Shown here in pieces: positions 45,153 to 53,557 of a stretch of DNA of 64,000 nucleotides. The translations under genes and the position numbers were made by a program. The DNA is from Pseudomonadota bacterium (lineage in GTDB: Bacteria > Pseudomonadota > Gammaproteobacteria > Steroidobacterales > Woeseiaceae). The stretch lies in NCBI GenBank assembly GCA_022563505.1, contig JADFNG010000005.1:1-64000 (forward strand), read 5' to 3'. Under the pieces are notes generated by a model. That model made no database searches. It worked only from the letters and a program-made list of their open reading frames with translations, and was not told the origin of the DNA. Within the stretch, counting starts at the first letter, position 1, and every line of letters starts with the position of its first letter.

Positions 45153-45198
45153 ATAGGCAAAATACTGCCTATAAACAACAGCTTGTAAGATCTTGCAA
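45153..45198. promoter_or_regulatory. Two palindromes at enhancer distance from the sigma-54 promoter
   Basis: ATAGGCA-N6-TGCCTAT at 45153-45172 is a perfect inverted repeat, and TTGTAAGATCTTGCAA at 45183-45198 is a palindrome with one mismatched pair. They lie about 104-150 bp upstream of the -24 box, the usual range for activator binding sites of sigma-54 promoters. Which activator binds is unknown. Confidence 0.5.
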
Positions 45199-45309
45199 AG
45201 TGAAAGTTTTCCGCCTGGACTAAGGATATGCAGGCTGTGAAATCGCCATCTTATGTCTCCTCGACGCCTGCATTGGGCTGCGGGTATTTCCCGCGTGTAT
45301 TTTGTCAAA

Positions 45310-47286
45310 TTATTCGACGCTCTCGGTCATCTGCGCCCGCTCCAGGAGGCTGACCAGACTGAAAAATCGCCCATTGCGGACCACCGCGATAATGTTCAGT
45401 GCATCCGCTACATTGATCAGCGGATCGCCGGATACCAGGATCAGGTCCGCACGTGCGCCGGGTGTGATTTGACCGATTTTGCCACCGAGGCCAAGAATCC
45501 GCGCCGCATTCCGGCCCGCTGCCTTGAGCACCTGGTCGCCGCTCAGGCCTGCTGCCGATAATGCTCGCAATTCGGCGTGCAGTGCGAGTCCGGGCGGCAT
45601 TCCATTGGGCTTGCTAGCGAGAACGATCGACGACAGGCCTACGTCGATTTTCGGCATCGAGGTCAGGCGGCGGCGCGTCAAAACCTGGCCGCGGTATCGC
45701 GATGCCTGTCTCGAGCGGTAGAGTGCGGCCAGGCCGGGAGTACCTTCCCCCGCGAGCCCCGAAAGCAGCGCAAGCGGATCGCCAATCGGCGGACCCTGCC
45801 TGTCCTGGTAGCGATTGCCAAGCGGAGACGGCGGCATCGTGTTCGCGGCGAGCAGCAGGCTCGCACCGATGCTCCGCCCGACAACCCTGTTTTCGGCCAA
45901 TACCGGCGTGCCGCGTTCTTGCCAGAGTTGTACCTGCTCGCGTTGTTCGGGATCTCCGCGGGCTTCTGCCGTCACGGCGATAAGATAGATCGGTTCCTCG
46001 ACTTCCTGCGGTGTCAGTGCCGCAAGATTTGCGGCACGCAATATTCGAGGTCCGGGGTATTGTTCGTCATCCCACATCTCGAATTCCTGCGTCGATGCAG
46101 CCGTGGACACGAGGGTGGTCACGCCGTAGGCCAGCAATTCGGCGCCGCTGCGGGTCGGTGGCCCATCCGGTAGTGCCGAGTAAGCATCGATGAAACCGGG
46201 TAGCAGGGTCGCACTCCCCACATCGAGTACGGTGATCTCCGGCCAGTCCTGGCGTGGCACCACTGCTGCAATGATGCCGCCATCGAGGAGGACATCCATG
46301 CTGTCGCGGTAGCCGCGAGCAAGCCCGTCGAACAGGCGCGACGAACGTATGACGAGTTTTCCCGACGGAGGTGTGAGCAACGGTAAATCGTGCTCGGCAA
46401 TGGTGAATCCCGGACGCGGATCGGGCTTGCCAATGGTTGCGCGAAAGTTGATCCGACGGGATCGCCACTCACCGAAGCCGCGCGTTTTTATCCGTCCATC
46501 GGCTGTGTAGTAAAGGTGGTTCCGATCGAGCCAGCTCACCGGCGCCAGAAAATAATCTTCACTGCCGCCAAGTTCTCGTTCAAGCACGGGTTCGGACAAT
46601 ATGGCCATCTGCAAAGCATAGCCGTGCGCTGACTTTTTGAGAAAAGTGATCAGCGTGCCATCGGGTCGCCAGGACGGAGAGGCCAATGGCGTGTCGGACA
46701 CGATCAGGTCAGTGTCCGGTTCACCAAAGCGACGCAAAACCAGCGTCCATGTATTGCCCTCATGGTGGATGTAAGCAAGGTGGCGACCATCCGCCGACCA
46801 GGCGGCTTCAGTCTCATCACCAGGTTTGTCACTCAGCCGCCATTCCATGCCTGTATGCAGGTCCAGTTCCCAGATGTCGAGGCCGCTGTTGCGGCGCCAC
46901 GATGAAAAAATAATGCGCTCGCCGTCCGGATGCCAGGCGGCTTGCTGGTAACGTTCCTCGGGCTGCCCGAGCTGGATGCTGCGTCCCGTGGCGACCTCGG
47001 CGAGCCATAACTGGCTCGTGTCGATCCCGGTGGTTTGATACAGAATCTGCAATCCGTCGGGGGACCAGCGGGGACGCCTGGCCGGCAGCACAGTATCGAT
47101 TAACTTCAATGCCGCACCGCCGGCAGGCGGCAACAGCCAGATGCTGCCAAAAAGATCCATCGCAATACGCCCATCGGTGCGCGAGACGTCCGCCGCCAGG
47201 TGGTCCCCTTGCGTTGCGATAATCTGACCCGCAACAGGCTGGCTGAGCAAGAGCAATACGAGCCAGAGTGCCGTGCGCATGCTCAT
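45310..47286 (-). CDS. PD40/TolB-like beta-propeller plus amidohydrolase-like protein lacking the HxH metal motif
   Basis: 658 residues with signal peptide 1-20. Residues about 25-250 hold PD40/TolB-type propeller blades (RPRWSPDGLQILY, AAWHPDGERIIFSS, AAWSADGRHLAYI, PSWRPDG). Residues about 310-640 are amidohydrolase-like: DVLLDGGIIAAV, LLPGFIDAYSALPDG, GQITPGARADLILVSGDP. In active members GFID is followed by x-H-x-H; here it is A368-Y369-S370-A371, so two metal ligands are missing. Enzymatic activity is doubtful. Its ATG abuts the pdxH stop. Confidence 0.85.
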   Translation of the reverse strand: MSMRTALWLVLLLLSQPVAGQIIATQGDHLAADVSRTDGRIAMDLFGSIWLLPPAGGAALKLIDTVLPARRPRWSPDGLQILYQTTGIDTSQLWLAEVATGRSIQLGQPEERYQQAAWHPDGERIIFSSWRRNSGLDIWELDLHTGMEWRLSDKPGDETEAAWSADGRHLAYIHHEGNTWTLVLRRFGEPDTDLIVSDTPLASPSWRPDGTLITFLKKSAHGYALQMAILSEPVLERELGGSEDYFLAPVSWLDRNHLYYTADGRIKTRGFGEWRSRRINFRATIGKPDPRPGFTIAEHDLPLLTPPSGKLVIRSSRLFDGLARGYRDSMDVLLDGGIIAAVVPRQDWPEITVLDVGSATLLPGFIDAYSALPDGPPTRSGAELLAYGVTTLVSTAASTQEFEMWDDEQYPGPRILRAANLAALTPQEVEEPIYLIAVTAEARGDPEQREQVQLWQERGTPVLAENRVVGRSIGASLLLAANTMPPSPLGNRYQDRQGPPIGDPLALLSGLAGEGTPGLAALYRSRQASRYRGQVLTRRRLTSMPKIDVGLSSIVLASKPNGMPPGLALHAELRALSAAGLSGDQVLKAAGRNAARILGLGGKIGQITPGARADLILVSGDPLINVADALNIIAVVRNGRFFSLVSLLERAQMTESVE

Positions 47287-47985
47287 TCAGGGTTGCAGTC
47301 GGGTGCCGGTCCAGGCGGTGACGCTGAATTCGCCTTCGGCTTTGCGGGTCAGTTTTCTCGTCCATAAGGCACGGTCGTGAATGCGATCCGTGCCCTCGAT
47401 CCATAACTCGATGCTGGACGCCCAGATTCGCATGCCGCCCCAATGCGGCGGGCGGGCAATCGCAGCGGAGTCTTCCGCAACCCGCGTGCCGTGGTCCTCG
47501 GCCAACGACACACCCTGTTCTGCAGCACGGCCGCGGATCTGCCTGATCAGTGCCTCGTGGGATTCGATTGGCCGGCTTTGATCGCTTCCCCAGGCGCCAA
47601 GCTGGCTGCCTCCATCGCGCGATGCGAAATAGGCATCGCTTTCCGCTGCCGGTGATTGTACTGCGGTACCATCGATACGGATTTGTCGTCCCATGCTGTC
47701 CCAGTGGAACAAAACGCAGACATTGGGGTTTTGCTCCATTTCCCGGCATTTGTGCGATTGGTAATTCGTGTACATGACCAGGTAGCCCGGGTCTGCTTCA
47801 AAGGACTTGCACAGCACAATGCGGGCAGAGGGCTTGCCATCCGAACCGACCGTTACCAATGACATTGAATTCGGGTTGCGCTGAACCTTGTCGCTTGTCG
47901 CTGCCGCCAACCAGGCGGCCGCCCAATGCATCGGCTCCGATGGCAGCGTCTCGGGGAGATGATCAGCAAGATATTTGTTGGCCAC
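47287..47985 (-). CDS. pdxH: Pyridoxamine/pyridoxine 5'-phosphate oxidase
   Basis: 232 residues from GTG 47985, where GGAG lies 6 nt upstream; ATG 48024 in the same frame is possible but poorly supported. FMN-binding split-barrel: ARIVLCKSFEADPGYLVMYT, NYQSHKCREMEQNPNVCVLF and FHWDSMGRQIRIDGTAV, then GAWGSDQSRPI and C-terminal TDRIHDRALWTRK. Oxidises PNP/PMP to pyridoxal phosphate. The N-terminal substrate segment is about 20 residues shorter than in E. coli. A frmA remnant lies upstream and the amidohydrolase gene is coupled downstream. Confidence 0.92.
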   Translation of the reverse strand: MANKYLADHLPETLPSEPMHWAAAWLAAATSDKVQRNPNSMSLVTVGSDGKPSARIVLCKSFEADPGYLVMYTNYQSHKCREMEQNPNVCVLFHWDSMGRQIRIDGTAVQSPAAESDAYFASRDGGSQLGAWGSDQSRPIESHEALIRQIRGRAAEQGVSLAEDHGTRVAEDSAAIARPPHWGGMRIWASSIELWIEGTDRIHDRALWTRKLTRKAEGEFSVTAWTGTRLQP

Positions 47986-48051
47986 GCAGTACTCCGGTAT
48001 CAGTCTGGATATGTATGTCATCACGCTCGCTAACGATTGCGCCGGAGAATA

Positions 48052-48222
48052 TCAAACCGTCGCTTGCCGTTCAGCCCCGGAGAGTGTGAATGCATCCGCA
48101 TGGCAGATGCCCGTGGCGACGATTCGCAGCAGCACCTCGCCTTCTTTGGGCCCGGCGATGTCAATTTCTTCAATTTCGAGGGGTTTGCCTGCTTCCCAGG
48201 CTACGGCGGCACGGGTTTTCAT
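48052..48222 (-). pseudogene. Truncated frmA/adhC (class III alcohol dehydrogenase) 5' remnant
   Basis: A 56-codon minus ORF from ATG 48222 to TGA 48052 reads [20 protein letters not shown], then [20 protein letters not shown], then [16 protein letters not shown]. The first 51 residues match the N-terminus of S-(hydroxymethyl)glutathione dehydrogenase, including the catalytic zinc Cys40 in [13 protein letters not shown], with no frameshift; the remaining 310 or so residues are gone, and the sequence runs straight into the pdxH leader. The 5' end is undamaged, suggesting one recent 3' deletion. Confidence 0.85.
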
Positions 48223-48412
48223 TCAATAGTGGCCTTTGCTGTGAGTGGCGTTGCTTGGGTTTTTATAGTCGCATGATTGTGTTGATGGTGCTACGGACAC
48301 GCGTGTCCTTGATTGTGGCTCGCCAGTTCGTACATTGATGGTGGGCCCGGGCCATTTGTCGATAGAATACCTACCTTGTTGGACCACTAGTCAACTAGAA
48401 GGATTGACAAAA

Positions 48413-49498
48413 ATGAGTTTGGAAAAACTGCGCGAGCGACTGTCGGCACTGGACGTTGAGCTCATTTCGGTGATTGCGGAAAGGCAGCGAGTGGTCGCCG
48501 AGATCGGTCGTGACAAACGGAGCAGGGGGCAGGCAACGCGGGATTATCAGCGCGAGAAAGTTGTCCTGAGTCGGGCGCGGGAACAGGCGGAAGCGCACGG
48601 CATCGATCCGGGTGTCGCCGAGGACATCATGAGTCTGCTGATTCGATCGTCATTGACCAGCCAGGAGCGTGATCGGGTGGTTGCCGAGGGCAAAGGGGAT
48701 GGCCGTACGGTGCTGGTGATCGGCGGTTTGGGCAAAATGGGTGGCTGGTTCGTGGACTTCTTTCGTTCGCAGGGGTTTGTGGCGGATATTGCGGATCGGC
48801 GGGTTGAGTCAGGGCCCGGTCGATGCAGGGATTGGCAGGATGCGCCGTTGGATTACGACATTATTGTTGTGGCAACACCGCTTGCCATTTCGGCCGGTAT
48901 TTTGGAGGAGCTTGCTGAGCGCAGGCCGAGCGCGCTGATTTTTGACATCGGCTCACTCAAGACTCCGTTGCGCAGCGGTCTCAAAGCGCTGTTCGATGCC
49001 GGCTGCAAAGTCACGTCTTTGCATCCGATGTACGGTCCTGGAACGAAATTATTATCCGGGCGCCACCTCATTTTCGTTGATGTCGGCGTGCCGGAGGCAA
49101 CCGCTGCAGCCAAAGAGCTGTTTGCTGCAACGATGGTCGAGCAGCTGGACATGGCGCTGGACAATCACGATCGTCTTATTGCCTATGTACTGGGATTGTC
49201 CCATGCCTTGAACATCGCCTTCGTAATGGCGTTGGCCGAAAGCGGCGAGGCGGCACCGCAGCTCGCGAAGCTGTCGTCGACGACCTTCGATGCCCAGTTG
49301 CTGGTCTCCGCGACGGTGGCCAGTGACAACCCGCATCTCTATTTCGAGATCCAGAACCTCAACGAGTACGGACTTCGCCCCCTGGAGGCGCTATGCCAGT
49401 CCGCCGATAAGATTCGCAAGCTGGTCGCCGCGGGAGACGAGTCCGGATTCGTTGCCATGATGGAAAAGGGACGTGCCTATCTGGCGACGCGGGAGTAG
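48413..49498 (+). CDS. tyrA: Bifunctional chorismate mutase/prephenate dehydrogenase (T-protein)
   Basis: 361 residues from the ATG at 48413 with AGAAGGA at 48397-48403. Residues 1-90 are an AroQ chorismate mutase ([20 protein letters not shown], with K/R active-site residues [12 protein letters not shown]). Prephenate dehydrogenase follows: Rossmann [27 protein letters not shown] (catalytic His) and [20 protein letters not shown]. This E. coli-like fusion makes 4-hydroxyphenylpyruvate from chorismate. Fusion of the mutase to tyrA rather than only pheA is less common outside enterics. Divergent from the frmA remnant/pdxH. Confidence 0.96.
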   Translation: MSLEKLRERLSALDVELISVIAERQRVVAEIGRDKRSRGQATRDYQREKVVLSRAREQAEAHGIDPGVAEDIMSLLIRSSLTSQERDRVVAEGKGDGRTVLVIGGLGKMGGWFVDFFRSQGFVADIADRRVESGPGRCRDWQDAPLDYDIIVVATPLAISAGILEELAERRPSALIFDIGSLKTPLRSGLKALFDAGCKVTSLHPMYGPGTKLLSGRHLIFVDVGVPEATAAAKELFAATMVEQLDMALDNHDRLIAYVLGLSHALNIAFVMALAESGEAAPQLAKLSSTTFDAQLLVSATVASDNPHLYFEIQNLNEYGLRPLEALCQSADKIRKLVAAGDESGFVAMMEKGRAYLATRE

Positions 49499-49575
49499 GG
49501 GCTCGTCGCCATGCAGCGATTTGCGCGTAATTTGCCAGGCTGGAGCCTTTAGTCAGCGACACGGAGTCACGTTTT

Positions 49576-50718
49576 TTGGTAAAAGATGCTATTGGGGGAA
49601 TCGAGCGGGAAGCGATGGAATCGCAGGATAAGCTGACAGCAGAGCTTGCGCGTGCAAAACGCCTGTTAGCGGTGCTCACCGAAGAGGTCGAGAAAAATGG
49701 CGACATCTTGCAACGATCCCAGCAGCGTGAGCTGGCACTGCTGCAAGCGGACGATCTTGCGGCTTTGTTTAAACAACTGCTGTTTGGCCTCAAAGAAAGC
49801 TACCGCCTGGATGCGGTTACGGTGGTCCTGTGCGATCCGGATCACGATATTCGGCACCTCCTGCTTGCCACCGGGGCAGGCATGGATGAGTTTCCAGGGC
49901 TTATTTTCATTGATGCGCTGGCCGGACTGTCGCCGCAATATGTCGCCCTGAGACACCCTTGGCTCGGCGCCTATTCCGCGCCAGATCATCAGCTGATTTT
50001 GCCGCAAACGGAGACCAACGCGTCCATTGCGATGATTCCGCTGCAACACAAGGGAAAACTTCTGGGGAGCATCAATTTCTGCAGCGCAGATGCCGAGCGC
50101 TTCACGCCCGTATATGCCATCGATTTTTTCGATCATCTCGGTGTGATCGCCTCATTTGCACTGGAGAATGCCGTTAACCGGGCTCGTTTGCGGAGAAGTG
50201 GCTTTACGGATGTTCTGACGGGGTGGAACAATCGTCGTTATCTCCAGGTGAGACTGGTCGAAGAATTGGCGCGTGCCAGGCGGGACGCCACAATGTTGAT
50301 CTGCCTGATGCTTGATATCGATTATTTCAAGCGGATCAACGACACCTTCGGCCATGCCGCCGGCGATGAGGTGCTCAAGGAAATTGCACAGCGCATTGAG
50401 TCGCAGGTTCGCGCGAGCGACGTGGCTGCGCGCTATGGTGGTGAAGAGTTTGTCATTCTGCTGCCGAATACGGACGCGGCGTCCGGGGAGTTACTGGCCG
50501 AACGCATCCGTACCGAGATCGCATCGATACCTGTCGATATTGGCAGGCAGGAGGGCGTGACAGTGACAGTATCGATTGGTATTGCCGGCATAGCGCCACA
50601 ACGGGACGATCTGGATCTCAAGACGGTCGGCGAGTCGCTCATTGCACGCGCCGATGTTGCACTGTATCGAGCAAAATCAGCCGGGCGTGATCAGATCGCG
50701 GTGGATACAGAGGGATAA
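49576..50718 (+). CDS. Diguanylate cyclase with N-terminal coiled coil and DUF484/GAF-like sensor
   Basis: 380 residues from TTG 49576 (GGAG 9 nt upstream); ATG 49615 is an alternative. Coiled coil about 10-55, DUF484/GAF-like domain about 58-205 (ASIAMIPLQHKGKLLGSINF), GGDEF domain about 210-378 with GGEEF at about 288-292 and an intact RxxD inhibitory site (RASD, five residues before GGEEF). TDVLTGWNNRRYL and LDIDYFKRINDTFGH are standard. It should make c-di-GMP and be feedback-inhibited. No membrane segment. Follows tyrA by 77 bp; no matching EAL gene in the window. Confidence 0.93.
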   Translation: MVKDAIGGIEREAMESQDKLTAELARAKRLLAVLTEEVEKNGDILQRSQQRELALLQADDLAALFKQLLFGLKESYRLDAVTVVLCDPDHDIRHLLLATGAGMDEFPGLIFIDALAGLSPQYVALRHPWLGAYSAPDHQLILPQTETNASIAMIPLQHKGKLLGSINFCSADAERFTPVYAIDFFDHLGVIASFALENAVNRARLRRSGFTDVLTGWNNRRYLQVRLVEELARARRDATMLICLMLDIDYFKRINDTFGHAAGDEVLKEIAQRIESQVRASDVAARYGGEEFVILLPNTDAASGELLAERIRTEIASIPVDIGRQEGVTVTVSIGIAGIAPQRDDLDLKTVGESLIARADVALYRAKSAGRDQIAVDTEG

Positions 50719-50725
50719 GCTGCCG

Positions 50726-51754
50726 ATGTGCGGTTTGAGATCAAGCAGCAAAGTGGGTGTTTTGGTGGCAGTTGCCTGCCTGACCGTGGCATCCTGCAGC
50801 CCGGATAAAGCGGCATCGGACGCCACATCCGCGGCCGTCCAGCCATTGATTCTCTATTCGTCATTGCCTGCAGAAAGAGTCCAGGTCATTACCGCGGCGT
50901 ACACTGAGGCGAGCGGTGTTGCGATGCATTACATGCTGGATTCCCCAGCCGTTCTCATCGAAAAACTCGTGACCAAAGCCCATCGGCCTAGCGCGGATGT
51001 GCTTCTCATTGCCGATGTTGGCCTGCTCGCAGTGGCAGTGGAAGCCGATGTTTTGCGGCCGACGCGGGCAGCCAGCATAGCGGCCAATATTCCGCTTGCC
51101 CTGCGCGATCCGGACAACTACTGGTTCGGACTATCCTTGCGAGCCATCACCATAGTGTATGACACCCGCTCGGTTGATCCCGCGAAGCTCGGCGGCTATG
51201 CATCGCTGGGCGACGAGGAGTGGTTGGGGCGAATCTGTTTGCTGAGTTCGAAGGCTGAAAGCAGTCAGACGCTGGTCGCGTTTTTAATAGCGGTTCTTGG
51301 AGATCGCAATGCCGAACTCGTTGTCCGGCAATGGCGCAAGAATCTTGTGCGCCCGGTATTCTCGAATGGGCGTGATTTGTTGCTGGCAATCGAGGCGGGG
51401 GTTTGTGAGGTGGGTATTGTTGGCAGCGATGCAGTTGCCGAGTTCGCCGCAGATCCGCGTGTGGGGCATGTCGCATCCTATTGGCCGTCGACGGCTGACG
51501 GTGGTGTCGTGTTGAACCTGACCGGCGCAGGCGTGACGCGTCATGCGTCAAATCCGCAAAGGGCCGTTGCGTTTCTTGAATGGCTGGCGGCGCCGGACGG
51601 ACAGAGGATTCTGAATTCTTCGGGTCGGGACTACCCTGCCAATCCACGGCTCGATGCATGGCCGGAGTTTGATATTAGCCCCGTCGATTCGGCGCGGCTT
51701 GGTTACCTGCTGCCGGACGTATTGAGATTGGTCGAGCGTGCCCGCTATCGGTGA
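50726..51754 (+). CDS. ABC transporter substrate-binding lipoprotein, Fe(III)/Fbp-like family
   Basis: 342 residues from the ATG at 50726, 7 bp after the diguanylate cyclase stop. Lipobox VASC (Cys24). Type II binding-protein fold: LILYSSLPAERVQVITAAYT, LLIADVGLLAVAVEADVL, YWFGLSLRAITIVYDTR and a C-terminal AVAFLEWLAAPDGQRIL, typical of the Fbp/Fut group. No permease or ATPase of that family is adjacent, so it is orphaned; coupling to the c-di-GMP synthase suggests a sensing role instead of transport, which is inference. Confidence 0.8.
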   Translation: MCGLRSSSKVGVLVAVACLTVASCSPDKAASDATSAAVQPLILYSSLPAERVQVITAAYTEASGVAMHYMLDSPAVLIEKLVTKAHRPSADVLLIADVGLLAVAVEADVLRPTRAASIAANIPLALRDPDNYWFGLSLRAITIVYDTRSVDPAKLGGYASLGDEEWLGRICLLSSKAESSQTLVAFLIAVLGDRNAELVVRQWRKNLVRPVFSNGRDLLLAIEAGVCEVGIVGSDAVAEFAADPRVGHVASYWPSTADGGVVLNLTGAGVTRHASNPQRAVAFLEWLAAPDGQRILNSSGRDYPANPRLDAWPEFDISPVDSARLGYLLPDVLRLVERARYR

Positions 51755-51760
51755 TGCCGG

Positions 51761-51834
51761 GGTCGCGTGTCAGGTCATGCTTCCACACAACCGCTGATAG
51801 AAAAATTGTAGGCGCGTGACCCGACACGCGATCC
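51761..51834. repeat. Long inverted repeat between convergent genes
   Basis: GGTCGCGTGTCAGGTCA (51761-51777) pairs with TGACCCGACACGCGATCC (51817-51834) with only one or two mismatches, giving a stem of about 17 bp and a loop of about 40 nt. It lies between the 3' ends of the binding-protein gene and btuC. There is no T-run; it could be a shared terminator or an RNA stabiliser. Confidence 0.6.
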
Positions 51835-51848
51835 GCATGAACATGCAG

Positions 51849-52823
51849 TCAGGACGGCTTCTTGCCCCGATTCATTAATAACAGGAACAGCGGCACGCCG
51901 ATTGCTGCGGTGAGGGCGCCGACCGGTAATTGACGCGGTGCCAGCACAGTGCGGGCCAGAGTGTCCGCGACGACCAGCAGAGAGCCACCAGCCAGTGCGG
52001 CGGCTGGAATCAGGACACGATGTTTGCTGCCCGCCAGGAGACGAATAAGATGCGGAATGACCAGCCCGATAAACCCGATGACGCCAACGGCAGTTACCGA
52101 CACGGCCGTTGCCAGCGCCGTGACGGCAAAAATAATGAGGCGCACAGGCACCACAGGCAGACCCAGTATGGCCGCCGGCAGATCACCCCGGGAAAGAACA
52201 TCGAGGTGCCGGGCACCGGCGACACCGGCGAGCGTGAGAACGGCCAGGAACCAGAGCAGTCTCTGCGGTGCGTAAGCGTAGCTCAGGTCTCCCATCAACC
52301 AGAAAAGCATGCCACGCAGATTTTGCTCCGGGCTTAACGCGAGCAGCAGCGTCGTCGCAGCACTGAGTCCGGCAGCAAGTACGACGCCGGTCAACAACAG
52401 CCGTGTCGGCGTCCAGCTACCCGTTCCCTGGGCGATCGAAAATACCAGTAGCGTCGCTGCCATGGCGCCGCAAAAAGCGGCAACATCGATCCAGGCAGCC
52501 CCCCATCCGAGCATCATGCCCATAAGGGCGGCAACGGCTGCGCCACCCGAGGTACCCAGGATATAAGGCTCCGCAAGCGGGTTTCGGAGCAATACCTGCA
52601 TCAGGACGCCGGCGACCGCTAGCAGGCCGCCGACCGCATAGGCCGTCAACGCCCGCGGGACACGCAATTCGAATACCAGTGAGCGAATGTTTTCCGCGCC
52701 TCCAAACAACGACAGCCAGGCATCGTAAGCGCTTATTTGAGCGCTGCCGGACAACAATGCGATCAGCAGCACGCCCGCTGATAGCAGCGTCAGGCCGGTA
52801 AAAAGTGCGCCGGGACGGGTCAT
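51849..52823 (-). CDS. btuC: FecCD/BtuC-family ABC transporter permease
   Basis: 324 residues, about 9-10 membrane helices, complete. FecCD signatures: LVFELRVPRALTAYAVGGLL, GVLMQVLLRNPLAEPYILGTSGGA, and VGVIGFIGLVIPHLIRLLAG near the C-terminus. Probably partners the BtuF at 38 kb and the BtuD-like ATPase at 40.5 kb, since no other FecCD parts are in the window; heme or siderophore substrates are possible. Divergent from rppH. No riboswitch is visible in its 149 bp leader. Confidence 0.85.
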   Translation of the reverse strand: MTRPGALFTGLTLLSAGVLLIALLSGSAQISAYDAWLSLFGGAENIRSLVFELRVPRALTAYAVGGLLAVAGVLMQVLLRNPLAEPYILGTSGGAAVAALMGMMLGWGAAWIDVAAFCGAMAATLLVFSIAQGTGSWTPTRLLLTGVVLAAGLSAATTLLLALSPEQNLRGMLFWLMGDLSYAYAPQRLLWFLAVLTLAGVAGARHLDVLSRGDLPAAILGLPVVPVRLIIFAVTALATAVSVTAVGVIGFIGLVIPHLIRLLAGSKHRVLIPAAALAGGSLLVVADTLARTVLAPRQLPVGALTAAIGVPLFLLLMNRGKKPS

Positions 52824-52972
52824 TGATTCGGTTCCTTTACAGAAATCAGGTCGGCACGCCGTGATGGCAGGCTCACAGCACTAGCATACAGGCGAGAACC
52901 TGCGGCGCGAGACGACAGGCAAAAGTACCGTCTGGACACAAAGTGAGATTTATGCAAAATGAATAGCTACTT

Positions 52973-53542
52973 ATGAGTACCGATCAGATCGATTCAGACG
53001 GCTTCCGGGCGAACGTTGGCATTATTCTCGCCAATGACAAGGGCGCCTTATTGCTGGCCGGCCGCCTGGGCAGCAAGGGCTGGCAGTTCCCGCAGGGCGG
53101 CGTGCACGTGAGCGAAAGTGCCGAGGAGGCAATGTATCGCGAGCTGTATGAAGAGGTGGGCCTGGTGGCAGAGGATGTGCAGATCCTGGGTGCCACGACG
53201 GACTGGCTCAAGTATCGTTTGCCGAGGAAATATGTGCGCCGCAACAGCAAACCGCTGTGCATCGGGCAAAAACAGCGCTGGTTTCTGTTGCGTCTTCTGG
53301 GTGCCGATGACAAGGTTTGTCTGAATCGTTGCGAACGCCCGGAGTTCGATCGCTGGCGGTGGGTCGACTTCTGGCGCCCGGTAAACGAGGTCATCTATTT
53401 CAAGCGGCGCGTCTATGTGCGCGCGCTGCAGGAACTCGGGCCGCACCTGCATCCGCAAGGATTGCCGCCCCGCCCCCGGTGGTGGCCGCAGCGTTGGCAC
53501 ACGGTATTCGACGAAGATGCCGAGCGGGCGCCGCAAGATTAG
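52973..53542 (+). CDS. rppH: RNA pyrophosphohydrolase (Nudix)
   Basis: 189 residues. [24 protein letters not shown] at the start, then [20 protein letters not shown] with RELYEEVGL completing the Nudix box, [13 protein letters not shown] and [13 protein letters not shown] are RppH-specific. It removes pyrophosphate from 5' triphosphate mRNA, starting decay. The C-terminal tail after about 150 is Pro/Arg-rich. Repeat copy B begins 16 bp after the stop. Confidence 0.94.
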   Translation: MSTDQIDSDGFRANVGIILANDKGALLLAGRLGSKGWQFPQGGVHVSESAEEAMYRELYEEVGLVAEDVQILGATTDWLKYRLPRKYVRRNSKPLCIGQKQRWFLLRLLGADDKVCLNRCERPEFDRWRWVDFWRPVNEVIYFKRRVYVRALQELGPHLHPQGLPPRPRWWPQRWHTVFDEDAERAPQD

Positions 53543-53557
53543 GGCACTGCCGAAGAC

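Noticed and set aside
45072-45308. 78-residue minus ORF upstream of the small RNA
   Set aside because: No family, no good start site, spans the palindromes and lies in an AT-rich regulatory region.
48295-48308. Perfect 14 bp palindrome GGACACGCGTGTCC upstream of tyrA
   Set aside because: A few such palindromes are expected by chance in 64 kb, and nothing else nearby supports an operator.
52824-52972. Cobalamin riboswitch before btuC
   Set aside because: No B12-box-like GCCACTG or the surrounding conserved blocks in either orientation by eye.
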